From Candidatus Saccharimonadota bacterium (lineage in GTDB: Bacteria; Patescibacteriota; Saccharimonadia; Saccharimonadales; Saccharimonadaceae), in assembly GCA_016286785.1 (NCBI GenBank), contig JAEEUB010000002.1, positions 1 to 64,000 of the forward strand: a stretch of DNA of 64,000 bases. Reading direction: 5' to 3'. How positions within the stretch are numbered: the stretch's first letter is position 1; the number at the start of each line of letters is the position of its first letter. This document shows, one piece after another, positions 15,228 through 25,541 of this stretch. Made by a program: the position numbers and the translations under genes. Under the pieces are notes generated by a model, which was given only the letters and a program-made list of their open reading frames with translations, did no database searches and was not told where the DNA came from.

Positions 15228-18200
15228 CTATTGGCTTTGTTTGAAATTAAATATTATTTTATTGGTTGACATGTGTGTGTTATTATTAATTCTTATCCAT
15301 TGTTCTAATGATAACGAATCTATTGTCTTATCTTCTAGTGTGAGTTTTGTGGCAGCCTTATCCACAGTAAAACCGTTCAAGCTTGTACCGGACTTCAATA
15401 GGAGCATAAACATCGTTCTTTCGCTAGGATACTTTTCTAAATTAACAGTCCCATCAGAAGATTTTTCTAACTCACTCATGTATTTCTCAAGACTCATATA
15501 CCAATTTGCGCTACCATATAATCCTGGGATTCCATCAAGATCGTTTAACTCTTTTTTCGAGAAGTTATAATCGGTCGAAACGCTAAAGTAAGGATTTGAA
15601 CGGCCTAGGTTTTGTTGTCCAAGTATTGATTTGGAAATTAAGTTGCGGTATTCGTTCCAATCAGGATTACCTACGAGGGTTATGTTTGTTAGTTTTTCTA
15701 CTGATGAATAATCTATTGTTTTGACGCCGCAATCTTTTAAGTTAATTGTCGCAACCGCTTTTGGAATTACAGCATTCTCGATAGGATTATTCTCAAATGC
15801 TAGATAAACATCCGCTTGAGCTATAAAGTTTGGAACTGATGTAAGCTTGTTATTACTCAATGATACGAAGTATAGGTTTTCTAAATCAGTTAAAGCATTC
15901 GCATCGGAGATATTGTTATTGTCAGCTGAAAACGTAGTGAGCTTTGCTAGTTTTGCTACTCCATCTAGTGATGAAATTTGATTATTCGCTACATTGAAAC
16001 TCTGTAGATTTTCGAGTTTTTCTAGGCCATTAAGAGATGTGAGTTTGTTATTGCTAATGCTGAGGGTGGTAATTTTTGAAAGATTTTCCGCACCATCAAG
16101 AGACGATATTTCATTATCGTTCAAAGTTAATACTTTAATTCCGTCTATATTATTAATTTCTGTTAACGAAGTTATGCCGCAATCCGAAAGATTGAGATTT
16201 TCAACCGTAGCTAGCGCCGACAAATTAGAAAGGTTTTTGTTTTCAGAAAGATCCAGTTGTACTATTTTGTCATTATTGAAACTGGATAAATCGCCGAAGT
16301 TGTTGCCACTGGCAAATACTCCACTAGCTTCGATGTTATTTAATATTGAAATGTCTGTCAAATTAGCATCTTTTATCGAGAGGTGATACACTGGTTTATT
16401 AAATGTGAGATCTGTTAACTCTTTATTGCCAGATAAATCGAGATTATATAATGCATCTTCGTCCGTATTGAGTCCTGTTAGGCTCTTGATATTATTATCA
16501 CGAACTGAAAGCGATGTAAGCTTATTAAGACCGCTTAATGATTCGAGGTCTTCAAGCCCTATATCATTTGCGGTTAAACTATGGAGTGTAGTTAGTTTGT
16601 CAAAGCCAGTAATCCCCTTATTGCCGGAAATATCGAGATATGCATAATCGCCGAGTTTACCTTCTAAACAACTAACATCAGTAATTCTATTATAACTCAA
16701 GTCGAGACCGTTTACTTTATCCATAGCACAAAGAACCGAAATGTCCTCAACGTTATTTTTCGAGAAATAAACTCCGTAGAGATTCTTTAAGTTAGCGAGT
16801 GTCGACAAATCCGAAATATTATTGTCAGTAATTGTTAACGACGAAATGTTTGAAAAGGTTTCAGTGATACCTTTGAGGTCATAGTCCGTTAAACCGCGAG
16901 ACGATAAATCCAAATATGAAACGCGGTCTAATGCGTAGTCCGATATATATTCTCCATCATCTTCTTCAAAGATATAAAAACTAAGTTTCTCTTTTATTAA
17001 ATCCTTCGTTGCTTTAGACGCAATGGAATCAATCTTTTTCGTGTTGTCAAACGAAGTCGAAACAACGCCAGATAGTTGAGATTCTACATTGTATTCATCG
17101 TACGAAATGTAGAAAACGCCATCTTGCGCGCCAGAGCCATCCCATTCTTTACCCCAGGAATTTAAAATTATGTAAGCACCATCATGCTTTGGTGTACCCT
17201 CGATGCGGTTGCCATTACTGTCGACTTTAGCAAAGTTTTCTTTTGGATAATTGTCGTCCCAGCCAATAATTGCCATAGCATGATTCATGTAACAACCAGC
17301 ACCACTGTTTTCACAGTACCGTGGCACATCAAACCCCCAAGGCCCAGCGACGGCCGTATAAAGAGAGCCATTTGTCATGATATGGGCTTTAACTAAATCA
17401 CGATATTCTTTAAGTTCCTCTTCTGTTTTATCGGATACTTCGCCTTCAGATTTGTAAATTGATGGAAAATCAACTGTTTTTGTAATATAGAGTGGGCTAT
17501 CGTTTTTGGCAAGTTTAAAATAGTCAAGATTATTGCTAGTGCCGCCATACCATGCGTTCGGATCGATACTTAAGCTCGAGAAGGCATCTTCAGATATCGT
17601 GCCGATGGATGAAGCCATATCGGCAAAATATTGGAATGTGCCACCATCATGCAAATTACGACCACCGTACATTAAGTTAGAAGATAAGAAGTCGATTTGT
17701 AATTCGGATGGATTATAATCTATTCCGCGAAGTTTGAGATGAGTTTCCAATGCTGTACTTGAGGCATAATCCCAACAAAGCCCATAGCCACCCTGATTAC
17801 CAACAGTGATATCTATTACATCGCGAAGATCAAACCTCTCAGGTAAAGCCGCAATAACTTTTTCATCGGTATCTTCTTTGATTTCGTCAATCTTTTCATC
17901 TGGTATTTCTTCTTTCCTTGGAATAACCTCAAGCTCAGCTTTTTCCTCATCGGAAAGTTCGAGATACTTTTTATATTCGTCAGAATAATTGTCTTTATCT
18001 TCAATTTCGGAAGAATCTACATTTTCCTCTTTGGTCGGTTCAACTCCAAGCTTTTCTTTTTGCTCATCTGTTAAATCATTAATAGCGACAACCGGCTCGG
18101 CTTCTTGTTTTTGATTTGAATTCAGCATAATTGCCGTAGCAATTCCAGCAACAATGACCACGGAACAGGCAATAGCGGCGATAAGGCCTTTATGGGATTT

Positions 18201-18635
18201 AGACGCACCGGAGGCTATGTTATCTTCGCTATCTCCGCCAGATTCCTCCTGTGCTTCTGTATGCTTTTCTTCTGTCTTCGGCTTTGGGTCTACAAAAGCG
18301 GCAGCTACTTCCTCTTCTGTTGGCATGTTGTCGTTTTCTTTAACTTCTGCAACTTTTTCGGATTTTTTTGCTTGTTCGGATTTGTTTTCAATTGGCTCCG
18401 ATATGCTATCCTTCTTTTGCGCCATAGATTGTTCGCCCTTTTTTTCTGCTGTGCCTAGAAAAGCAGCAGCTAGTTGATCTTCTGTCATGGGTTCAGTTTT
18501 GTCTTCTGTGATGGGTGCCTCTACGGCCTCTACTTGTTGGTTTTGTTTACTCGGCGTTTCTTTTGTTTCTGATATTTGCGGTTCAGATGAAGCATCGAGC
18601 TTGGCTTCGTTTGAGGGACTTTTATCGTTATCCAT
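15228..18635 (-). CDS. Membrane-anchored papain-like cysteine peptidase with leucine-rich repeats
   Basis: This is a 1135-aa predicted surface protein. Residues 1-149 are a charged, low-complexity, presumably cytoplasmic segment with two copies of a TExxxAAAF motif (about 51-59 and 106-114). One membrane helix follows (about 150-171), so the rest should lie outside. An acidic linker (about 180-262) repeats an LxDExK...L.V.P.KEE unit. The C1 papain domain (about 263-530) has Gln281, Cys287 in QGGYGLCWDY, His452 in NHAMAIIGWD and Asn492 in LNSWGKEW, all intact. About 17-20 internalin-like LRRs (L..L.L..N.I..L) run from about 570 to 1010. No cleavable signal or sorting motif is seen. TATAAT ends 6 bases before ATG. 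It is a likely host-cell adhesion or degradation factor. Confidence 0.85.
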   Translation of the reverse strand: MDNDKSPSNEAKLDASSEPQISETKETPSKQNQQVEAVEAPITEDKTEPMTEDQLAAAFLGTAEKKGEQSMAQKKDSISEPIENKSEQAKKSEKVAEVKENDNMPTEEEVAAAFVDPKPKTEEKHTEAQEESGGDSEDNIASGASKSHKGLIAAIACSVVIVAGIATAIMLNSNQKQEAEPVVAINDLTDEQKEKLGVEPTKEENVDSSEIEDKDNYSDEYKKYLELSDEEKAELEVIPRKEEIPDEKIDEIKEDTDEKVIAALPERFDLRDVIDITVGNQGGYGLCWDYASSTALETHLKLRGIDYNPSELQIDFLSSNLMYGGRNLHDGGTFQYFADMASSIGTISEDAFSSLSIDPNAWYGGTSNNLDYFKLAKNDSPLYITKTVDFPSIYKSEGEVSDKTEEELKEYRDLVKAHIMTNGSLYTAVAGPWGFDVPRYCENSGAGCYMNHAMAIIGWDDNYPKENFAKVDSNGNRIEGTPKHDGAYIILNSWGKEWDGSGAQDGVFYISYDEYNVESQLSGVVSTSFDNTKKIDSIASKATKDLIKEKLSFYIFEEDDGEYISDYALDRVSYLDLSSRGLTDYDLKGITETFSNISSLTITDNNISDLSTLANLKNLYGVYFSKNNVEDISVLCAMDKVNGLDLSYNRITDVSCLEGKLGDYAYLDISGNKGITGFDKLTTLHSLTANDIGLEDLESLSGLNKLTSLSVRDNNIKSLTGLNTDEDALYNLDLSGNKELTDLTFNKPVYHLSIKDANLTDISILNNIEASGVFASGNNFGDLSSFNNDKIVQLDLSENKNLSNLSALATVENLNLSDCGITSLTEINNIDGIKVLTLNDNEISSLDGAENLSKITTLSISNNKLTSLNGLEKLENLQSFNVANNQISSLDGVAKLAKLTTFSADNNNISDANALTDLENLYFVSLSNNKLTSVPNFIAQADVYLAFENNPIENAVIPKAVATINLKDCGVKTIDYSSVEKLTNITLVGNPDWNEYRNLISKSILGQQNLGRSNPYFSVSTDYNFSKKELNDLDGIPGLYGSANWYMSLEKYMSELEKSSDGTVNLEKYPSERTMFMLLLKSGTSLNGFTVDKAATKLTLEDKTIDSLSLEQWIRINNNTHMSTNKIIFNFKQSQ

Positions 18636-18725
18636 AAATTAATTATACCATAAAATGATTATGTCTATTTGCGAGGTTTATTACTGTGGAAAAGATAGCT
18701 ACGATATTTATTGCATAAAAAAATA

Positions 18726-18913
18726 TGCGAATGAAGAGACTCTAACTCTCGCTTCACTAGAACGAGAGTTTGCCAACAAAAAAAGGCTAACTGGAGCCAA
18801 ATACGCATGGTGCGAATGAAGAGACTCTAACTCTCGTTGGCGAAGCCCGAGAGTTCCAGCTCAATACGTTTTTTGAAACGAAAATGGTGCGAATGAAGAG
18901 ACTCTAACTCTCG
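18726..18913 (-). repeat. Three direct copies of the tRNA-Gly 3' end
   Basis: The 3' end of tRNA-Gly (T-arm, acceptor strand and CCA; 18885-18913) recurs at 18808-18836 (29 identical bases) and 18726-18751 (26 identical bases, CCA lost). In each downstream copy the AACTCTCG arm is preceded (minus-strand reading) by its own complement, making an 8-bp hairpin (18744-18751/18763-18770 and 18829-18836/18848-18855). Such copies resemble attachment-site duplications left by integration at a tRNA gene. Confidence 0.85.
18778..18798 (-). terminator. Weak terminator downstream of tRNA-Gly
   Basis: On the minus strand GGCT-CCAGTT-AGCC is followed by seven T. The stem is short, but it is the only T-run hairpin between the tRNA and the 3'-end copies. 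Confidence 0.45.
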
Positions 18914-18961
18914 ACCTCTTCCTTGGCAAGGAAGCGCTCTAAACAACTGAGCTACATTCGC
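18885..18961 (-). tRNA. tRNA-Gly (GCC)
   Basis: On the minus strand acceptor GCGAATG pairs with CATTCGC, the anticodon stem-loop CTTCC-TTGCCAA-GGAAG gives GCC, discriminator A, and CCA is encoded. The T-loop reads TTAGAGT instead of the usual TTCRANY, which is atypical. A TATAAT box (18973-18978, minus) is divergent from the lemA promoter. Confidence 0.9.
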
Positions 18962-19013
18962 ACGATGTCCTCATTATAGCACAATTTTTAATTTTATGCA
19001 CAAAAAACTATGC

Positions 19014-19019
19014 TATAAT
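19014..19019 (+). promoter_or_regulatory. -10 box of the lemA-htpX operon
   Basis: Extended -10 TGCTATAAT, 27 bases before the lemA ATG. The mRNA would carry an AAAGGAG ribosome site, unlike the leaderless genes. No good -35 is seen. It is divergent from the tRNA-Gly promoter at 18973-18978. Confidence 0.6.
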
Positions 19020-19046
19020 GTTTATATATAATTAAAGGAGATAAAA

Positions 19047-19625
19047 ATGCCTACGTGGTTAATAATAGTACTTGTAATTGTAGCGATTATTGTTGTGATC
19101 GGCGGGATTATCGCTGGAACATATAATAGCTTAGTAAATCTAGACGAGCGCGTAAACGAAGCCTGGTCAGATATTACTGTTCAGCTTAAATATCGTGCCG
19201 ATTTAATTCCAAACGTAGTTGAAACCGTTAAAGGCTACGCCAAACACGAAAAAGAAACCTTCCAAATGGTAACCGAAGCCCGAACGGCTGCAATGGGTGC
19301 CAAAACCGTCAAGCAGGCTGCCGAAGCAGAAGAAGCAATGCAGGGTGCTCTTGGTCGCATCTTTGCCATCGCGGAAGCCTATCCAGAATTAAAGGCAAAT
19401 GAGAACTTTAAGCAACTCCAAACCCAACTTCAAGACGTTGAAGATAAAATCCAGGCATCTCGTAGATTTTACAATGCTGGCGCTAAAGAATTAAATACTA
19501 AAATTAAGACTTTCCCAACCAATATTATCAATAATCTCATTGGCCATTTCAAAAAGCGTGATTACTTCGAGGTGAGTGAAGCCGAGAAGGCCAAAATTGA
19601 AAATGCCCCAGAAGTAAAATTCTAA
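19047..19625 (+). CDS. lemA: LemA family membrane protein
   Basis: The 192-aa protein has one N-terminal membrane helix (about 4-25), followed by the helical LemA domain with the conserved YNxLVxLDExVxxAWxxIxVQLxRRxxLIPNLV-type block (residues 26-60 here). The exact function is unknown. The domain is widespread and often encoded beside HtpX proteases, as here (1-base gap). The start has an AAAGGAG site. Together the pair is likely to act in membrane-protein quality control. Confidence 0.93.
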   Translation: MPTWLIIVLVIVAIIVVIGGIIAGTYNSLVNLDERVNEAWSDITVQLKYRADLIPNVVETVKGYAKHEKETFQMVTEARTAAMGAKTVKQAAEAEEAMQGALGRIFAIAEAYPELKANENFKQLQTQLQDVEDKIQASRRFYNAGAKELNTKIKTFPTNIINNLIGHFKKRDYFEVSEAEKAKIENAPEVKF

Positions 19626-19626
19626 A

Positions 19627-20485
19627 ATGTACAAGCAAATCGCCGAAAACAAGCGTAAAACAATTTATCTTATCCTCGCCTTTGTGGCGATGATAGGTGC
19701 AATTGCCGGGATTTTTGCCTGGGTATACGGCGATTGGAAAATTGCCGTATGGACATTAATTGTAGCTATTTTGTATGCAGTTTTTCAGTATTATTTTGCC
19801 GGATCAATTACAATGGCGATGACGGGCGCAAAAGAGATAACCAAAAAGGATAATCCACGTTTTTACAATATTGTCGAAAATTTATCGATTACTACGGGCC
19901 TTCCGATGCCAAAAGTCTGCATTGTAAACGATAAAGCCCCAAACGCCTTCGCCACTGGCCGAGATCCAAAGCACGCTATTGTAGCGGCAACTACTGGGCT
20001 TTTAGATATCATGGATAACAAAGAATTAACGGCCGTGATGGCGCACGAAATGTCCCACGTCAAAAACTATGATATTCGTGTTTCGATGATTGTATTTGGC
20101 CTCACCTGCGTGATTGGGCTTATCTCGGATCTTGCCTTTAGAATGATGTTCTACGGCGATCGTAGACGCGAAAACGAAGGGAGCCCGGTGGGTTACGTAC
20201 TCGTTTTAATAGCGGCATTCTTATCTCCGATACTAGCTAGCCTTGCGCAGATGGCAGTTAGTCGCCAGCGAGAATACCTAGCAGATGCCTCAGCTGTTAA
20301 TATTACAAGATACCCCGAAGGCATGATTGCCGCCTTAAAAAAGCTTCAATCACACAGTCAACCAATGCATAGTCAAAACATTTCTTCGGAGGCTATGTAT
20401 ATTAATAATCCACTCAAAAAAGGCTTCTTTAGTAATCTTTTCTCTTCGCATCCGCCAATCGAAAAACGCATTGAAAGACTAGAGC

Positions 20486-20505
<20 letters not shown>
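19627..20505 (+). CDS. htpX: HtpX-type M48 membrane zinc protease
   Basis: This membrane-bound metalloprotease degrades misfolded membrane proteins. The 292-aa protein has two N-terminal helices (about 14-33 and 38-58), the zinc motif HEMSHVKN (about 139-146), two more helices (about 156-176 and 195-215) and the third ligand in the REYLADASAV segment (Glu). Length matches HtpX (about 290). It follows lemA by 1 base and overlaps the next gene by 20 bases, so the three are one operon. Confidence 0.94.
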
Positions 20506-23423
<2,918 letters not shown>

Positions 23424-23448
23424 ATCTAGGCATGGTATAATAAAGCTT

Positions 23449-24106
23449 ATGAATAGCCGAGGTACTTTTGGAGAAAGAAACCAAAATACAGAAAAAGAAG
23501 AAGATTTTGAAGCATTCGTAGAAAAAGTCAGGGAAGCAATCGGGTAGCCGAAACAATAAAAGCTGAATATGCAGAAAAACCTATTTTCGAAAAAAATCTA
23601 ATGCTTAACTTAGTTTTACCAAGTATGGAAAAAGAATTTAGTCCTGGGTCGTGGCATCTTAAAGATTTATGGAATTTCAAGATGGGGGTTTCAGACGAAG
23701 ATATTAAAGAATATATTCTCAAGGCTTTCAACATGGAAACGAATTGTGGAGGATATGCTTTAGAAGCAGCTTGTGCGGTTTTTCTAATACCAATAGCCTA
23801 GAAGATTCAAAGGATAATATCTTAAGAAAATTTCCATTTGTGAGGGAATATGATTGGGAAGAACTAGTCCCAGATGAATACTTAGTATTATATCGACATG
23901 AGAACGGTGGCGGTGGTCATCACTTTGTTAAATATGCCGATGGCGAGTTTACAGAGAAATGTGGATGCGAGCCAATAAAAAACCATGAAGGATGGTCGGA
24001 ATCATATAGGGATTGGTTTGAGGAAATAATTTTCGCAGTGAGTAGAAATCACGATATGGTACTACGTGACGAAGACGGAAAAAGAGTTTGGAGTATTATG
24101 GTTTAA
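23449..24106 (+). pseudogene. Frameshifted gene, possible papain-fold peptidase
   Basis: A leaderless-type start (TATAAT, 7 bases, ATG at 23449) opens a frame (MNSRGTFGERN...) that stops at 23547. The same protein-like sequence continues in a second frame to about 23790, then in a third frame to 24106. Breaks lie near GGG (about 23543) and TTTTT (about 23781). Joined, it would be about 215 aa. Motifs NCGGYALEAAC and, in the last part, HHFVKYADGEFTEKCG resemble the Cys and His regions of papain-like or NlpC-like peptidases. It may be a decayed gene, or a sequencing error at homopolymers. Function unproven. Confidence 0.55.
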
Positions 24107-24193
24107 AACAAGAATAAGACCCGAATGGCCTATTTTTTATTAGTGATTCTGGGGGGCAAGATAGAAGAAAGGTTCTACTATTATTGCATAAAA

Positions 24194-24277
24194 GAAAAAC
24201 CCCGAGGTATGGGCGCCAGATGGTGCGAACCAACCTCGAGGTAATCCCGAGGTGAGACGTATTGGCGTGTACCTCGG
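24194..24277 (-). terminator. Tandem hairpins/terminator of the 118-aa gene
   Basis: Read on the minus strand, a first hairpin (CCGAGGT/ACCTCGG, arms 24271-24277 and 24246-24253) is followed by a second (ACCTCGAGG at 24233-24242 with CCTCGGGG at 24200-24208) and TTTTT. All four arms share the CCTCGG core, so alternative pairings are possible. Confidence 0.75.
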
Positions 24278-24292
24278 AAGTTTCTCTAGTTG

Positions 24293-24649
24293 TTACCCGA
24301 TCTTGAGATCCTCCTTTCCGACGAGCATGGCAAGTACATTGACATTGGTCTTGCCATCGCTGTAAAGATCGGCGGGCGGTACCCATCCACCCTGTGTGAA
24401 GATGGGGGTGCTATGCCCCTTTCCGACAGAGATCAGGATGCCCTCCTTTCCCATATCGAAAAGAAGCTCGACGATGATGTCCTCGGCCGAGCAGGTCGAG
24501 ATGGAGGTGGACTCCTCTACCGTGTCGTCGAAGTGTTCGATAGTCGTGACGTAGCGACTCCACGTACCGCTACCGCTGTACCTAAACAGTAACTTGCATC
24601 CGTGGGGACGGTCGTTGATGAGGATATAGTCGATGGACTTGGTGGCCAT
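24293..24649 (-). CDS. Hypothetical protein, GC-rich, strongly expressed cassette
   Basis: A 118-aa soluble protein (MATKSIDYILINDRPHG...) of no family I recognise. It is probably a small alpha/beta domain with a Gly-rich middle (FTQGGWVPPADLY). The opposite strand is also open, but this frame has an AAAGGAGG site 7 bases before ATG and a perfect consensus promoter. Base composition and codon choice are clearly more GC-rich than the flanking genes, pointing to acquisition. It is closed by paired hairpins and a T-run. It lies next to a broken gene and tRNA-Glu, i.e. in an accessory spot. Confidence 0.65.
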   Translation of the reverse strand: MATKSIDYILINDRPHGCKLLFRYSGSGTWSRYVTTIEHFDDTVEESTSISTCSAEDIIVELLFDMGKEGILISVGKGHSTPIFTQGGWVPPADLYSDGKTNVNVLAMLVGKEDLKIG

Positions 24650-24693
24650 GGCGGCCTCCTTTCAACTAGAGTTTAAAGTACTAAGTCAACAAT

Positions 24694-24722
24694 ATTATAG
24701 CACGAATTATCAAAAATGTCAA
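24694..24722 (-). promoter_or_regulatory. Perfect consensus sigma-70 promoter
   Basis: On the minus strand TTGACA (24717-24722), 17 bases, TGCTATAAT with hexamer 24694-24699. Both hexamers and the spacer match the consensus exactly. Expected leader to the 24649 start is about 38 nt. Confidence 0.85.
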
Positions 24723-24822
24723 TAGGCAATATGAAAATTAAGTTCAAGGGATTTTTTATATTGGCAATCTCGGCAGAGTTTGTTTTGCGCAAAACGCAAA
24801 ACAATTCGTGGGGCGTCACCTC

Positions 24823-24852
24823 AAAAAATCCAGAATGAATTCCGGATTTTAT
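24823..24852. terminator. Bidirectional terminator-like hairpin
   Basis: AATCCaGAA and TTCcGGATT stem flanked by AAAAA on the left and TTTT on the right. It lies in the gene-free stretch 24723-24940, which otherwise holds only an inverted repeat TTGTTTTGCG/CGCAAAACAA (about 24779-24803). Confidence 0.55.
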
Positions 24853-24908
24853 TCGGTTCCTACCACGAGCGAACTTTGTTTGCCTCTCGCACAGGACACA
24901 AAGATATT

Positions 24909-24935
24909 AAAATAAGCCCTAAAGGGCTTCTTTTA
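24909..24935 (-). terminator. tRNA-Glu terminator
   Basis: AAGCCCT/AGGGCTT stem followed on the minus strand by ATTTTAAT, immediately after the tRNA. Confidence 0.75.
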
Positions 24936-24940
24936 TATCT

Positions 24941-25015
24941 TGGTGACCTCACCGAGAGTCGAACTCGGATTGACGGGATGAAAACCCGTTGTACTAACCG
25001 TTATACTATGAGGCC
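24941..25015 (-). tRNA. tRNA-Glu (UUC)
   Basis: On the minus strand acceptor GGCCTCA pairs with TGAGGTC, the anticodon stem-loop ACGGG-TTTTCAT-CCCGT gives TTC, T-loop GTTCGAC, CCA encoded. An extended -10 (TTGGTATAAT) lies just upstream. Confidence 0.95.
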
Positions 25016-25039
25016 GTGAGGTTATTATACCAAAAAACC

Positions 25040-25495
25040 TCAGAAATTACAAACGTAATTATAATCTATCCTATAATCCTTGCGCGAAAATGGGGATTCC
25101 GGGAAAAATCTAATCGTCGTGCGCTCAATATCGCAGAACTCGCGAAGCGAATCAGAAATCCCATTAGTCTTTTCTTGATCATGCAAAATCAGCTGCCGCA
25201 ACGTGATTGGGGTGAACCCAGTCTCCTTATATCGGTTCATTGTGCTGTTTAAATCTCCATCAAATTGATCGGAATTAATTAGGTTTTCGTACACATAATT
25301 TTCGTAGTAATCCGCTGCTAGGCCCTCGATCCTTGCCTTAGTTAGTGATTCGGGTTTTAAGAAAAAAGAAATTATTACCGCAACAATCGTAACCAGTATT
25401 GCTAGAATTATTACGATTATTATAGTTTTTTGCGTGCCAGAAAGCGGCGCTTTTTTTCTGACACTATTTTGTTTATGGTTTTTACTATTTGTCAT
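25040..25495 (-). CDS. Single-pass membrane protein with extracytoplasmic domain, unknown
   Basis: A 151-aa protein with a basic N-terminus (about 1-22), one membrane helix (about 23-46) and a C-terminal domain of about 100 residues with two Cys (CDIERT and YVCNF) that could form a disulfide outside the cell. I do not recognise the family. TAAGAT ends 6 bases before ATG (leaderless). It is divergent from pyk. It fits the recurring N-in, anchored, no-signal-cleavage architecture seen in this window. Confidence 0.7.
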   Translation of the reverse strand: MTNSKNHKQNSVRKKAPLSGTQKTIIIVIILAILVTIVAVIISFFLKPESLTKARIEGLAADYYENYVYENLINSDQFDGDLNSTMNRYKETGFTPITLRQLILHDQEKTNGISDSLREFCDIERTTIRFFPESPFSRKDYRIDYNYVCNF

Positions 25496-25541
25496 ATCAA
25501 TATCTTACCACAAAAGTTTTTTTTGTAGTAAAATAGTACTC

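Noticed and set aside
24779..24803. Inverted repeat TTGTTTTGCG/CGCAAAACAA as an operator
   Set aside because: It lies in a gene-free stretch, not next to a promoter, and no nearby regulator is seen. Left unassigned.
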